Below the pieces are notes generated by a model, which was not told where the DNA came from, did no database searches, and saw only the letters and a list, made by a program, of their open reading frames with translations. This document shows, in pieces, positions 18,526 to 27,968 of a stretch of 64,000 bases of DNA (positions are counted from its first letter, which is position 1; every line of letters starts with the position of its first letter). The DNA comes from Oxobacter pfennigii (GTDB lineage: Bacteria; Bacillota; Clostridia; Clostridiales; Oxobacteraceae): positions 344,124 through 408,123 of the forward strand of contig NZ_LKET01000021.1 of assembly GCF_001317355.1 (NCBI RefSeq). Direction: 5' to 3'. Made by a program: the position numbers and the translations under genes.

Positions 18526-19358
18526 ATGAGTGGACGAGCAATATCAAGGTTTCAGCCGGGCGTTACCCCGCCTTCAGATAGCAGCGAAAATGACATATGG
18601 TTTGTTTTTTATAACAGCAAGATTTTAATAAAAGAGCACGATGGGAAAATAATAATACCCCATGGATATAATATAAGATCTTTTAATGATAAAGTCATAA
18701 GGAAGAATTTATCGGTTTATTGGACGGACAGAACTGTCATGTGGCAGAAGTCTCAGAGGAGATAAGAGAACAGGACTTTTCGATGAAAGAAATGCGGCCC
18801 CTTTTAGATATTATGGATGATGAGCTTTTCCATATTACAGGGAAAGCTTATCAGATAATGGTTTGGGACAATGAACACCAATATTGCGGGAAATGCGGGG
18901 CAGCCATGGTGTATGTGGATAATGAAAGAGCAAAATACTGCCCTCAATGCGGATTTTCAAGTTATCCGCGTATTTCTCCGGCAATAATCGTTGCCATAAC
19001 CGACAATGACCGCATACTTTTAGCACATAATAAGACCTTCCGTAATGGTATGTACAGCTTGATAGCCGGCTTTGTAGAACCGGGTGAAACCTTTGAGCAG
19101 TGCGTGGAAAGAGAAGTATACGAAGAAGTAGGTTTGAAAATCAAAAATATAAAGTACTTCGGGAGCCAGCCCTGGCCTTTTCCTCATTCATTGATGGTGG
19201 GTTTTACTGCCCAGTATGAAAGCGGAGATATCGATGTGGATGGAAAGGAAATTGAAAAGGCAGGATGGTTTGAACCAGATGAACTTCCTACAATACCTTC
19301 CCAGGGCAGCATCGCAAGAAAGCTCATTGATGCATATTTAAAATCAGTAAAAAAATAG
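18526..19358 (+). pseudogene. nudC: NADH pyrophosphatase NudC, frameshifted
   Basis: The gene would encode a NudC NAD(P)H diphosphatase (also RNA-deNADding). The first frame starts at ATG 18526 after GGAGG and encodes the N-terminal domain. The second frame carries the rest: FIGLLDGQNCHVAEV, a zinc ribbon (YCGKCG...YCPQCG), the Nudix box starting GFVEPGETFEQCVEREV, and the NADH-specific SQPWPFPHS. The frames join near 18690-18700, where restoring one lost base would read D-K-V-x-H-K-E-E-F-I-G-L-L-D-G; the second frame meets a TAA just upstream. No canonical slippery site is present, so this is either a recent pseudogene or a sequencing indel. Confidence 0.85.
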
Positions 19359-19385
19359 ATGGAAGTTTATCCATCTTATTTTTTT
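19357..19385 (+). terminator. terminator after nudC
   Basis: AGATGGA pairs with TCCATCT, followed by TATTTTTTT; it lies in the gap to the convergent lysA gene. Confidence 0.8.
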
Positions 19386-20640
19386 ACAGTTCATAATTTC
19401 GTATCAAATCTTCCAGGGTATCTCTTCTCCTGATAATTTTTTCGGTGCCGTCTTCTTTTATCAGGAGTTCTGCAGGCCTTAATCTGTTGTTGTAATTTGA
19501 ACTCATCACATATCCGTATGCGCCGGCATCCAATATTCCAAGGACGTCTCCTTCAAATATTTGAGGGAGCAGCCTCTCATAGGCCAATATATCCCCTGTT
19601 TCGCAAATATTTCCCACAATGGTTACATTCTCTTTAATATCGGATTTTAAATCCACTTTTCTGTATATTTCCACATCATGGTGGGAGTCGTACATAACCG
19701 GCCTTATAAGCACATTAAAGCCTAAGTCGGTTCCTGCATATTTTCTTCCGTAGTTTTCTTTAACGGCATGAACGGTGCCTAAAAGTACGCTGCATTCTGC
19801 CGGGATGTATCTTCCGGGCTCGATTTTAAAGTGAATTTCCCTGCCATATTTTTTAACCCACTCAAATATTATGGTGTCGATTTCTTTTCCCAGCTTTTTT
19901 AAGTCCAAACGTTCCTGACCCTCCTGCTTATGATAAGGTATGCCAAAACCTCCGCCCATATCTATAAATTCCAGGTCTTTAAAATTCTCTGCAATAGAAA
20001 GAAGGGATTTTAAGCTTTCAATATATGCGGTGCCTTCAAGGAAAAGAGAACCTATATGCTGATTTATACCAACAAGATTCAAATCATACTTTTTAATAAT
20101 TTCCTTCACTTGGGGCAAGTATTTGGCCTCTACACCGAATTTGGTGTTTTTACCTGCAGTAACAACCTTTGCATTGTGGCCGGCACCATGGCCGGGATTG
20201 AAACGCACAGCAACTCTTCCGCCTCTGTTTATACTGCCGAATAATTCAAGCTGGGAAATAGAATCAATGCTTATCAAAACATCATTATCAATGGCGTATT
20301 TCATCTCTTCTGCAGATACGTTGTTGCTTATATAAAATATCTGCTCGGGTTTAAAACCGGCTTTTTGCTGCACATATATTTCACCGGGAGACATTGCATC
20401 CACATTCAAGCCTTCTTCCTGGGCAATGCTTAATAAAGTTAAATTGCTGTTGGCCTTTGCAGAATAGCTTACAGAAAAATTAGGATATTTAAGGAGGCTT
20501 TTCATTTCCCTGCATTTATCCCTGAATATTCTTTCATTATATACATAAAGGGGGCTGCCGTACTTTTCCACGAGTTCAATTGGATCCTTGCCTTCAAAAA
20601 TATTGTAATCAGTGGTTACGTCGGAATATATCTTAATCAT
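19384..20640 (-). CDS. lysA: diaminopimelate decarboxylase
   Basis: A 418-residue fold-type III PLP enzyme that makes L-lysine from meso-diaminopimelate. The PLP lysine is in SVSYSAKANSN near residue 45, HIGS and the glycine-rich phosphate loop EFIDMGGGFGIPY follow, then EPGRYIPAECSVLLG, and the active-site cysteine stretch GNICETGDILAYER, then GAYGYVMSSNYN. The start follows AAGGAGAATAAAA; a longer frame to 20715 has no ribosome site. It is monocistronic, with no lysine riboswitch in the short leader. Confidence 0.95.
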   Translation of the reverse strand: MIKIYSDVTTDYNIFEGKDPIELVEKYGSPLYVYNERIFRDKCREMKSLLKYPNFSVSYSAKANSNLTLLSIAQEEGLNVDAMSPGEIYVQQKAGFKPEQIFYISNNVSAEEMKYAIDNDVLISIDSISQLELFGSINRGGRVAVRFNPGHGAGHNAKVVTAGKNTKFGVEAKYLPQVKEIIKKYDLNLVGINQHIGSLFLEGTAYIESLKSLLSIAENFKDLEFIDMGGGFGIPYHKQEGQERLDLKKLGKEIDTIIFEWVKKYGREIHFKIEPGRYIPAECSVLLGTVHAVKENYGRKYAGTDLGFNVLIRPVMYDSHHDVEIYRKVDLKSDIKENVTIVGNICETGDILAYERLLPQIFEGDVLGILDAGAYGYVMSSNYNNRLRPAELLIKEDGTEKIIRRRDTLEDLIRNYEL

Positions 20641-20811
20641 TTTTATTCTCCTTATTTCTTTAGTTATAGAATAATTATAATAAGCTTTTGCAATAATAAA
20701 AAGAATTTTTTGCACCTGCTAGTTAAATATTATCCAGCATATACAAATTAATTACATATATTTACTCAATAATGAAAAAATACATTTATAAAAATACGGG
20801 AGGTGATAAAT

Positions 20812-20970
20812 GTGTCAGCTATACTATGCAGCAGCTGCGGGAAGGAACTGGAAGATGATAATATAAATTTCTGTATTTCCTGCGGAGGTTTATTTTGCAG
20901 CGATGAATTCGACAATAATTCAGAGCTTTGTCAGGAATGCGTTAAAAATGGATGCACAAGTTTATTTTGA
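20812..20970 (+). CDS. small double zinc-ribbon protein
   Basis: A 52-residue protein with eight or nine cysteines arranged as CSSCG...CISCGG...C...CQECVKNGC, suggesting two zinc-binding knuckles. The GTG at 20812 follows GGGAGGTGATAAAT. An overlapping ATG one and a half codons earlier opens only an 18-codon frame without pattern. No named family is recognised; small zinc ribbons of this sort are common in clostridia. It is separated by 151 bases from the beta-propeller gene downstream. Confidence 0.7.
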   Translation: MSAILCSSCGKELEDDNINFCISCGGLFCSDEFDNNSELCQECVKNGCTSLF

Positions 20971-21121
20971 CGATATTTCCCGGGCAATTGTCTTTTAGAT
21001 GTCGATATAAATCCATGTTATAAAAAAGGAAAAAATTGGGCAATATTAAATAATAATGATAAGTTCTTATATATTAAATTAGTTAGATTTATAAAAAAGG
21101 ATACTGAAGGAAGGAAAAAGT

Positions 21122-22276
21122 ATGAGAAAGAATGTATTGTTATTATTTTCAATATCGGTATTATTAATTGCAATAACGTCCATGGCTGTGATGAAGGGTA
21201 TGGATGGCTATGGCGGGGGATTTAAGACAGGGCTTAATTCAAAGGGAAAGGAAGGAGCCAACCTACCCGATCTCACTTCGGACTTTGCAAGCGGATTAGG
21301 CACATCCATTGCTGAAAATCATAACTTAACCACAGCAGATAACAGCGAAACATTGGCGGCATCTGCAGAAGAAACCATGGTTGCCGGATTGAGCATAAAC
21401 ATAGTTGAAAACGACACCTTTGCCTATATAGATGAAGATGGAAATTTAAAGCTCAGAAGCTTGAATGATAATTTTGAACAGGCAGTAACCGAAAATATAG
21501 ACATATATGATTACGACCTCAACTTAAAGGACGGAAAAGTGGTATATATTGCCCGCGACAATGAAGACTATTCAGACAACATATTGGTTTTATATGACAT
21601 CAAGACAAAAACAAGAGAGATAATTGACAAAAATGAGCCGGCCAGAATAGTAAGATGGTCTCCAAATTATAAGTACATTGCCGTGGATTATGGTACCGGG
21701 TCATTGGGAGCTACAAAAATATACGATATTGAAAGCAAAAAATGGATTAGGGTTACCGAAGGGGCTACCATGGGGTTTGAATGGTCTCCTGACGGCAATT
21801 CAATAACCATAGGTATTTCTGAAAATGTGGATCCGCCCACACCTATAGAGGAAGGCGATTCCATAAGCACTGCAGTAGTTTTAATGCATAAAGACAGCGA
21901 CATGAAAATACTTATGAAAGGCAGCAGTGAATATCTCTGCCAGCCGGTATTATGGCTTGATAATGATACTCTCATTATAGAAAAGATGATGGTACAAGGC
22001 GAAGGGGAAGTTCAATATTATAAAGCAGATATAAATACCTCGAATCTTACAGAAATAAATATGGAGGAAATTCCACAGCAGGAAGAACCTCAGAACATTC
22101 CCGATGAGGCTTTAAATGTAGTTTATGATATTTCTTCCGACGGAAATAATGTACTATATACCTTATATGATGAAGAAGATAAAAAGCTTAAAATAATGGT
22201 TTGGGATGTAGAAAAGCAGCAAAGCACAGAAATCTGCCCGGGGAGTGAAGGCAGATGGATAAAAAGCAAACAATAA
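21122..22276 (+). CDS. exported TolB/WD40-like beta-propeller protein
   Basis: A 384-residue protein with an N-terminal hydrophobic segment (residues 6-24) followed by a low-complexity linker and then about five propeller-like blades. Blade signatures include FAYIDEDGNLKLRSL, KVVYIARDNEDYSDN, IVRWSPNYKYIAVDYG and GFEWSPDGNSITIGI (W-S-P-[DN] turns as in TolB/WD40-like PD40 repeats). There is no lipobox cysteine, so it is probably membrane-tethered. The start follows GAAGGAAGGAAAAAGT. Function is unknown; such proteins bind other proteins or polymers outside the cell. Confidence 0.7.
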   Translation: MRKNVLLLFSISVLLIAITSMAVMKGMDGYGGGFKTGLNSKGKEGANLPDLTSDFASGLGTSIAENHNLTTADNSETLAASAEETMVAGLSINIVENDTFAYIDEDGNLKLRSLNDNFEQAVTENIDIYDYDLNLKDGKVVYIARDNEDYSDNILVLYDIKTKTREIIDKNEPARIVRWSPNYKYIAVDYGTGSLGATKIYDIESKKWIRVTEGATMGFEWSPDGNSITIGISENVDPPTPIEEGDSISTAVVLMHKDSDMKILMKGSSEYLCQPVLWLDNDTLIIEKMMVQGEGEVQYYKADINTSNLTEINMEEIPQQEEPQNIPDEALNVVYDISSDGNNVLYTLYDEEDKKLKIMVWDVEKQQSTEICPGSEGRWIKSKQ

Positions 22277-22280
22277 GCTA

Positions 22281-22302
22281 AAAGCCCGGTATCCGGGCTT
22301 TT
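22281..22302 (+). terminator. terminator after beta-propeller gene
   Basis: AAAGCCCGG TAT CCGGGCTTTT: a nine-pair stem with T tail. Confidence 0.88.
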
Positions 22303-22396
22303 AATATTATAAAGTCAAATAATTGTTATTTTGCCATAAAAACTCTGGTATAATAAAAATTGAATAAAACATATGAATGAGAGAGGTGTGCAGCAG

Positions 22397-23854
22397 TTGA
22401 CGGATATTTATAAAGGCTTGGATCCTGAGCCAGTGTTTAAGTTTTTTCAGGAGATTTCATCCATCCCCAGAGGTTCGGGAAATGAAAAAGCTATAAGTGA
22501 CTATATGGTTGAGTTTGCCAGGGCAAGAAACCTTCATTGTATTCAGGATGAAGCATTAAATATTATAATAAAAAAACCAGGAAACTTTGGATATGAGAAT
22601 GCCCCCACCGTCATCATCCAGGGCCATATGGACATGGTATGTGATAAAAACAAAGAAACACGTCATGACTTTGAGAAAGACCCCATAAAGCTCAGAGTGG
22701 AGGGGGATATGCTTTATGCAAATAATACTACTCTTGGTGCGGATAATGGCATCGCCGTAGCCTATGGACTTGCACTTTTAGATTCAAAGGATATTCCTCA
22801 CCCCCCTTTAGAAGTGCTTTTGACCACAGAAGAAGAAACGGGACTTATTGGAGCTTCAGCTCTTGATATGAATAATTTGACGGGCAAATATTTAATAAAC
22901 ATAGACTCGGAAGAAGAAGGCTACTTGCTTGCAGGATGTGCCGGCGGAGTGAGGACAAAACATTGTATCCCTATTTCCTGGGAAGATGTCAAAGATGAAC
23001 TTGAGTATTATATAATAAGCATAAAAGGATTGAAGGGCGGACATTCCGGTGCAGACATTCATCTTGATCGTGGCAATTCAAATAAGCTTATGGGCAGAGC
23101 TTTAAACCAATTGCAAAGAAGCATAAACTATAGTGTAGCGGATATAAACGGCGGCTTTAAAATGAATGCCATACCAAGGGAAGCCGACGCTGTTGTTGCA
23201 ATTGAGCCCCAGGATAATGCAAAGTTTTTAGAAATTATTGATGATTTAAGAGAAACACTTAAAAATGAGCTGAGGGTAACGGACAGCGGTTTTAGCCTAA
23301 ATACTGAAAAATATCAAAATGACGTGAAAAAGGTATTTTCTGAAGATACAAAGAAGAAGGTTATAATGTCACTTCTTCTTATACCAAATGGTGTCATGTC
23401 CATGAGCCATGAAATACAAGGCTTGGTGGTAAGCTCATCAAACTTGGGAGTGGTTACAACGGATGAAAAGGAAGTATGCTTTGAGAGTGCTGTAAGAAGC
23501 TCGGTAAAAAGCTTAAAATACTATATTTTAAGCCAGACAGAGGCAGTTGCCGAACTTTTAGGCGCGGAATTTGAAACATCTTCCGATTATCCCGAATGGG
23601 AATTTGAGCCAAATTCAAAATTAAGAACTATATTTGAAGAGGTATATGAGAGCATGTATGGTAAAAATCCTGTTATCACTGCAGTTCATGGAGGACTGGA
23701 GTGCGGCTTGTTCAAGGCCAAACGCCCGGATTTGGATATGGTATCAATGGGACCGAACTTATACGATGTACACACACCTAATGAGCATTTAAGCATATCC
23801 TCTACCCGAAGGGTATGGGAATATCTTCTGGAAGTATTAAAGTCCATAAAATAG
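22397..23854 (+). CDS. pepD: aminoacyl-histidine dipeptidase (PepD, M20)
   Basis: A roughly 485-residue zinc dipeptidase that splits Xaa-His and other dipeptides. Seen: SSIPRGSGNEKAISDYM at the N-terminus, metal ligands in IQGHMDMV and LGADNGIAVAYG, the catalytic TTEEETGLIGA, dimerisation-domain KGGHSGADIH and the late HGGLECGLF. TTG 22397 is preferred: AGAGGTG lies 8 bases upstream and the protein then starts as relatives do; ATG 22373 lies upstream of that site. It precedes the rhomboid-like and phosphohexomutase genes on the same strand with short gaps. Confidence 0.93.
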   Translation: MTDIYKGLDPEPVFKFFQEISSIPRGSGNEKAISDYMVEFARARNLHCIQDEALNIIIKKPGNFGYENAPTVIIQGHMDMVCDKNKETRHDFEKDPIKLRVEGDMLYANNTTLGADNGIAVAYGLALLDSKDIPHPPLEVLLTTEEETGLIGASALDMNNLTGKYLINIDSEEEGYLLAGCAGGVRTKHCIPISWEDVKDELEYYIISIKGLKGGHSGADIHLDRGNSNKLMGRALNQLQRSINYSVADINGGFKMNAIPREADAVVAIEPQDNAKFLEIIDDLRETLKNELRVTDSGFSLNTEKYQNDVKKVFSEDTKKKVIMSLLLIPNGVMSMSHEIQGLVVSSSNLGVVTTDEKEVCFESAVRSSVKSLKYYILSQTEAVAELLGAEFETSSDYPEWEFEPNSKLRTIFEEVYESMYGKNPVITAVHGGLECGLFKAKRPDLDMVSMGPNLYDVHTPNEHLSISSTRRVWEYLLEVLKSIK

Positions 23855-23885
23855 CGGTTTATCACATTATGGAGGAGTGATTCTT

Positions 23886-24554
23886 ATGAAATGGCTGGAT
23901 AATCTCGAAAGAAAGTATGGCCGATATTCAATCAGAAATCTGACCATGTATATAGTAGGACTCAACGGGGCAGTATTTTTGCTGATGTTGTTCAACAATT
24001 CAATTGTAAGCAAGCTTATGCTTATTCCGTCCATGGTTTTAAGAGGTGAGGTATGGAGGCTTATTACCTATATTTTAATCCCCCCGTCAGCATCAGTACT
24101 GTTCATATTCTTTACCCTGTATTTTTATTATATGGTGGGAACTGCACTGGAACAGTCATGGGGAAGCTTCAGATTAAATGTATATTATCTTATCGGAATG
24201 CTGGGCACCACAATAGCTGCATTCATAACGGGCGCCGGAACTACAGGTGTGTACTTAAACCTGTCACTTTTCTTAGCTTTTGCCCAGTTATATCCGAATT
24301 TTGAGATACTGGTATTTTTTATACTGCCTGTTAAAATAAAATATCTTGCCTGGCTTAACTGGGTATATATTGCCTATACTGTATTGATTGAGCCAGTGCA
24401 TTTAAAACTTGCTGCCATAGTTTCGGTCATAAATTTCTTTATCTTTTTCTGGGACGATATAATACAGTGGTATAAAATGAAGAGAATGGTGTATAAGAAC
24501 AGAAAGAGATTCTTTGACGAAGTCAACAAAGGCAAGGACAGGTGGAGAAGGTAA
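23886..24554 (+). CDS. rhomboid-like membrane protein lacking catalytic residues
   Basis: A 222-residue, six-helix protein with rhomboid-fold landmarks: a first helix near residue 20, LRGEVWRLITYIL (the WR-containing L1 region), and YYMVGTALEQSWGSFRLNVYYLIG. The catalytic GxSG of helix 4 is replaced by VYLNLSLFLAFA, and no conserved His is seen in the last helix, so it is probably a pseudoprotease. ATG 23886 follows GGAGGAG by 8 bases. It may help traffic or fold membrane proteins, as inactive rhomboids do elsewhere (inference). Confidence 0.78.
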   Translation: MKWLDNLERKYGRYSIRNLTMYIVGLNGAVFLLMLFNNSIVSKLMLIPSMVLRGEVWRLITYILIPPSASVLFIFFTLYFYYMVGTALEQSWGSFRLNVYYLIGMLGTTIAAFITGAGTTGVYLNLSLFLAFAQLYPNFEILVFFILPVKIKYLAWLNWVYIAYTVLIEPVHLKLAAIVSVINFFIFFWDDIIQWYKMKRMVYKNRKRFFDEVNKGKDRWRR

Positions 24555-24584
24555 ACAAAAAAATTACTTTTAGAGGTATAAAAT

Positions 24585-25922
24585 ATGAATGCTTTTAAAG
24601 CCTATGATATAAGAGGAATATACAATGTGGATTTTAACAAGGAAGATGTATATAAAATCGGATTCTTCCTTCCAGGACTTTTAAAGGCCGACAGGGTTTT
24701 AATAGGCCAGGACGGAAGGGTATCCTCTAATGAGATATACAATAGTTTAACTGAGGGCATAACGGACAGCGGGGCGGATGTATACTACATAGGTTACTCC
24801 ACTACACCCATGGTGTATTTTGCAACAGCAAAACATGGTTTCCCAGCTTCTGTTCAGATAACTGCTTCCCACAATCCTAAGGAATACAACGGTCTTAAAG
24901 TCTCTACCCGAGGTGCCATACCTGTGGGCTATGAATCAGGCCTTCAGGATTTGGAAAATCTGATTAAGAACAATAAAGTTGAAAGGACAGCAGCAAAGGG
25001 CAAAGTTCATAAGCTTGATGTAAAAGAAGAATACATTGAGTTTTTAAAACAATACCTGCCCTCCCTGGATAATATGAAGGTAGGCGTTGACTGTTCCAAT
25101 GGCATGGCATCCATACTTATAAAAGATATATTGGGACAATCTCCTATATACATTTATGATGAGATGGATTGTACATTTCCAAACCATGAGCCCAATCCCT
25201 TAGAAGAGGTAAATACACAAAGCCTTAAAGAGCTGGTTTTAAAAAACAATTGCGACCTAGGAATAATATATGACGGGGATGCTGATAGGGTAGTTTTTGT
25301 AGACGAAAAGGGAAGGTTTGTATCACCCGATCTTGTAATAGGTGTCATAGGTCTTTATTATCTTGAAAAGGAAAAGGGAAACGTGCTTCATGATATACGT
25401 ACCACAAAGGCAGTTTCGGAGTACATTGAGAAATTAGGCGGCACACCGAATATGTGGAAGGTAGGCCATGCTTATGCCAAGGTAAAGCTAAAAGAGATAA
25501 AAGGAATATTCGGAGGAGAATTAGCAGGACACTATTATTTCCGCGACTTTTACAATTGTGATTCGGGAATACTGGCAAGCCTTTTAGTTTTAAATGTTGT
25601 GTCAAAATTGAAAAAAGAAAATAAAACATTTTCACAGATTATAGACGAAATAAAAACCTACGCCAATTCCGGCGAATTAAACTTCCGGATAGAAAACAAA
25701 ACCGCTGCCATGGAAAAGCTTAAGGAAGTATTCACATTAAGGGAGAGTCCCCAAGGGGTATATGATTTTGACGGCTACAGAATAGAATTCAAGGATTGGT
25801 GGTTTAATGTCCGGCCTTCAAATACCGAGCCTTATCTAAGGCTGGTTGTTGAGGCAGGAAATCAAGAAATTCTTGATGAAAAACTCACTCAGATAAAAGC
25901 TGTATTAAAGGAATTTGAATAG
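24585..25922 (+). CDS. phosphoglucomutase/phosphomannomutase family enzyme
   Basis: A 445-residue alpha-D-phosphohexomutase. The four domain signatures are present: phosphoserine loop ITASHNPKEYNGLKV, metal-binding IYDGDADRVVFVD, sugar-binding GGELAGHYYFRD, and phosphate-binding RPSNTEPYLRL. Length and the N-terminal FKAYDIRGIYN fit the ManB/PMM-PGM subgroup. It interconverts hexose 1- and 6-phosphates for cell-surface sugar nucleotides. Mannose and glucose specificity cannot be told from the sequence. Confidence 0.93.
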   Translation: MNAFKAYDIRGIYNVDFNKEDVYKIGFFLPGLLKADRVLIGQDGRVSSNEIYNSLTEGITDSGADVYYIGYSTTPMVYFATAKHGFPASVQITASHNPKEYNGLKVSTRGAIPVGYESGLQDLENLIKNNKVERTAAKGKVHKLDVKEEYIEFLKQYLPSLDNMKVGVDCSNGMASILIKDILGQSPIYIYDEMDCTFPNHEPNPLEEVNTQSLKELVLKNNCDLGIIYDGDADRVVFVDEKGRFVSPDLVIGVIGLYYLEKEKGNVLHDIRTTKAVSEYIEKLGGTPNMWKVGHAYAKVKLKEIKGIFGGELAGHYYFRDFYNCDSGILASLLVLNVVSKLKKENKTFSQIIDEIKTYANSGELNFRIENKTAAMEKLKEVFTLRESPQGVYDFDGYRIEFKDWWFNVRPSNTEPYLRLVVEAGNQEILDEKLTQIKAVLKEFE

Positions 25923-25931
25923 CAATAAATA

Positions 25932-25975
25932 AACCCGTGTATAAGAGTTTAACCTTGTACACGGGTTATATTTTA
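25932..25975. terminator. bidirectional terminator between convergent genes
   Basis: AACCCGTGTA pairs with TACACGGGTT; T-rich on the plus side and A-rich before it, serving the mutase and the MCP genes. Confidence 0.8.
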
Positions 25976-27664
25976 CAGCTTGAACTTTTCTATTTCTACC
26001 GATAAATTCGAAGACATATTATTAAGCTTTTGTGCCGTTTCGGCCACTTCTTCCGATGAAGCATTCATCTGCTGTGATGAAGCCGCAATCTCCTCTGTCG
26101 CAGACGAGGCTTCTTCGGCTAAGTTGGATGCTTTTCTTATCATGGATATTATGTCATCCTTTTGGGTATTTATCATATTGGCAGAAGAGTTAACGTTATT
26201 GATTTTTGGAAGCATATTTTCTACCGAAGATATTATCTGCTTGAAGGAATGAAGAGTAACATTGATGCTTTCAAGCTGATTTTCCAAAACTTCGCTTACA
26301 TCCTGGGTGGTATTTATAACTTCAATGGTTTCTTTCGAAATTGAATCCGTCAATTTACCTATGCCCGAGGATGAATTTTTAGACTGCTCAGCCAGTTTTC
26401 TTATTTCATCTGCAACTACGGAAAAGCCTCTTCCTGCCTCACCTGCTCTGGCTGCCTCAATTGCGGCATTGAGGGCAAGGAGGTTTGTCTGGTCAGCTAT
26501 GCTGTTTATTATAACTGTAATGTCGTTTATCTGTTTTATGCTTGTTCCTAAGGCAGAAATTTTATTGCATACATCATCAAAGGATTCTTTAATTTCCTCA
26601 ATAGAGGATACAAGGCTGTTAAGTCCTGTGTTGCTGTTTTCAGCCATGGTATTTATCTCTTTGGCTCTCTTATCTACATCGTCAATTGCCATCGCTATTT
26701 CTTCAACTTCCATACCGAAACCATTAACCGTATTGGTTATGTGTATGAGGTTTTCAGCCTGCTGCCCCGTACCGGAAGCAATATACTGTATGGTATCTGC
26801 TATTTGCTGTGAAGATGCAGACATCTCCTTGGATATAGATGTAAGCTTTTCAGACTGATCCTGTGCTGCCTGAAAACCTTCTTTTATGCTGATTAACATT
26901 GCCGATATACTCTTTATAGTGTTGGCCAAGGATTTTTTCATTACTCCCAGTTCATTCCTTCCTTGTGTATCAAGAGTAATTGTAAAATCACCTTGTGCAA
27001 CTTTCATAAGACCTGTATTCATTTCCTTTAACGTACCCTTAACTACACCAACTATGGGGAGGGTTATTAAGAAAATTACAACTACGGAAGCAAAGAAAAT
27101 AAAAGCAAACTGCATAATTCCGCTAGAATACAGAGTATCGCTCTGAGACTTTAAGTTCTGTGCATTTTCCTGATAATGAATAAATAAACTATCAAGATGA
27201 GATGTAGCTTGACTGCCTAAATTACCAAAGGTAAGCTTTTCTGCTTCATTGGGCTTCATTCCGCCGCTTAGGTAAGATTTTATAGTGCCCCAGGAGCGTA
27301 TATATTCATTATATTTTGCTTTAAACTCATTTATATAGCCTAGGGATTGATCATCTAAGCCTGATGCTTCAAGCTGTCCTATGAGTTCATTTACTTTATT
27401 ATGGTTATTTGTTATATGATCTGCAATATCTGCAGTGTATTTTGTATCTAACATGGTAAGTACATCTATCCTTATTGAAAGGACGCTGTTTCTTACATCT
27501 TCAATTTGCATGACAGGAGTCAATCCTTTGTCGTACATTACTGTAACGTTTTCGTTTATTTTCTTCATATTGCTGTAACCTAAAAACCCTATTAGGAGAA
27601 GAGATATACAGGATATTAGAAATACGAGTATAATGGTGTTTGCGATTTTTAGATTCTTAAACAT
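25973..27664 (-). CDS. methyl-accepting chemotaxis protein
   Basis: A 563-residue chemoreceptor. TM1 lies at about residues 9-31, then a four-helix-bundle sensory domain with conserved region near [19 protein letters not shown]2 at about 195-220, a HAMP domain, and a long cytoplasmic coiled-coil whose hairpin tip contains [16 protein letters not shown] and [21 protein letters not shown] 27664 follows AGGAGGAATAAA; a longer frame to 27823 is not supported by a ribosome site. The ligand is unknown. No che genes are adjacent, so it is a dispersed receptor implying a chemotaxis system elsewhere. Confidence 0.95.
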   Translation of the reverse strand: MFKNLKIANTIILVFLISCISLLLIGFLGYSNMKKINENVTVMYDKGLTPVMQIEDVRNSVLSIRIDVLTMLDTKYTADIADHITNNHNKVNELIGQLEASGLDDQSLGYINEFKAKYNEYIRSWGTIKSYLSGGMKPNEAEKLTFGNLGSQATSHLDSLFIHYQENAQNLKSQSDTLYSSGIMQFAFIFFASVVVIFLITLPIVGVVKGTLKEMNTGLMKVAQGDFTITLDTQGRNELGVMKKSLANTIKSISAMLISIKEGFQAAQDQSEKLTSISKEMSASSQQIADTIQYIASGTGQQAENLIHITNTVNGFGMEVEEIAMAIDDVDKRAKEINTMAENSNTGLNSLVSSIEEIKESFDDVCNKISALGTSIKQINDITVIINSIADQTNLLALNAAIEAARAGEAGRGFSVVADEIRKLAEQSKNSSSGIGKLTDSISKETIEVINTTQDVSEVLENQLESINVTLHSFKQIISSVENMLPKINNVNSSANMINTQKDDIISMIRKASNLAEEASSATEEIAASSQQMNASSEEVAETAQKLNNMSSNLSVEIEKFKL

Positions 27665-27968
27665 TTTATTCCTCCTGTCACTATATGAATACAAGCATAA
27701 CACTTTTGTAAAATAAAAGAATCTTACAAAAAAGTGGTTTTTTATAGTATATTTGGCATAATTATTATTTATTATATGATTTTTTTCATAATATGTAAAG
27801 CAAGCTATAAAATTAATGGTCAAATTAGGTTTTGTTTGTAATAAGGGGAAAAATCAGGTATAAATTGGAATTATGGATAAATAAATTATAAATGTACATA
27901 TAATATAAGTTATTAAATAAAATAAAGATAAGAAAAAAATATTGTAATATGTCTTTGGGGGAATTGGA

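Noticed and set aside
18650..18730. Programmed -1 frameshift in nudC
   Set aside because: No proper slippery heptamer or downstream structure, and NudC is not known to need one.
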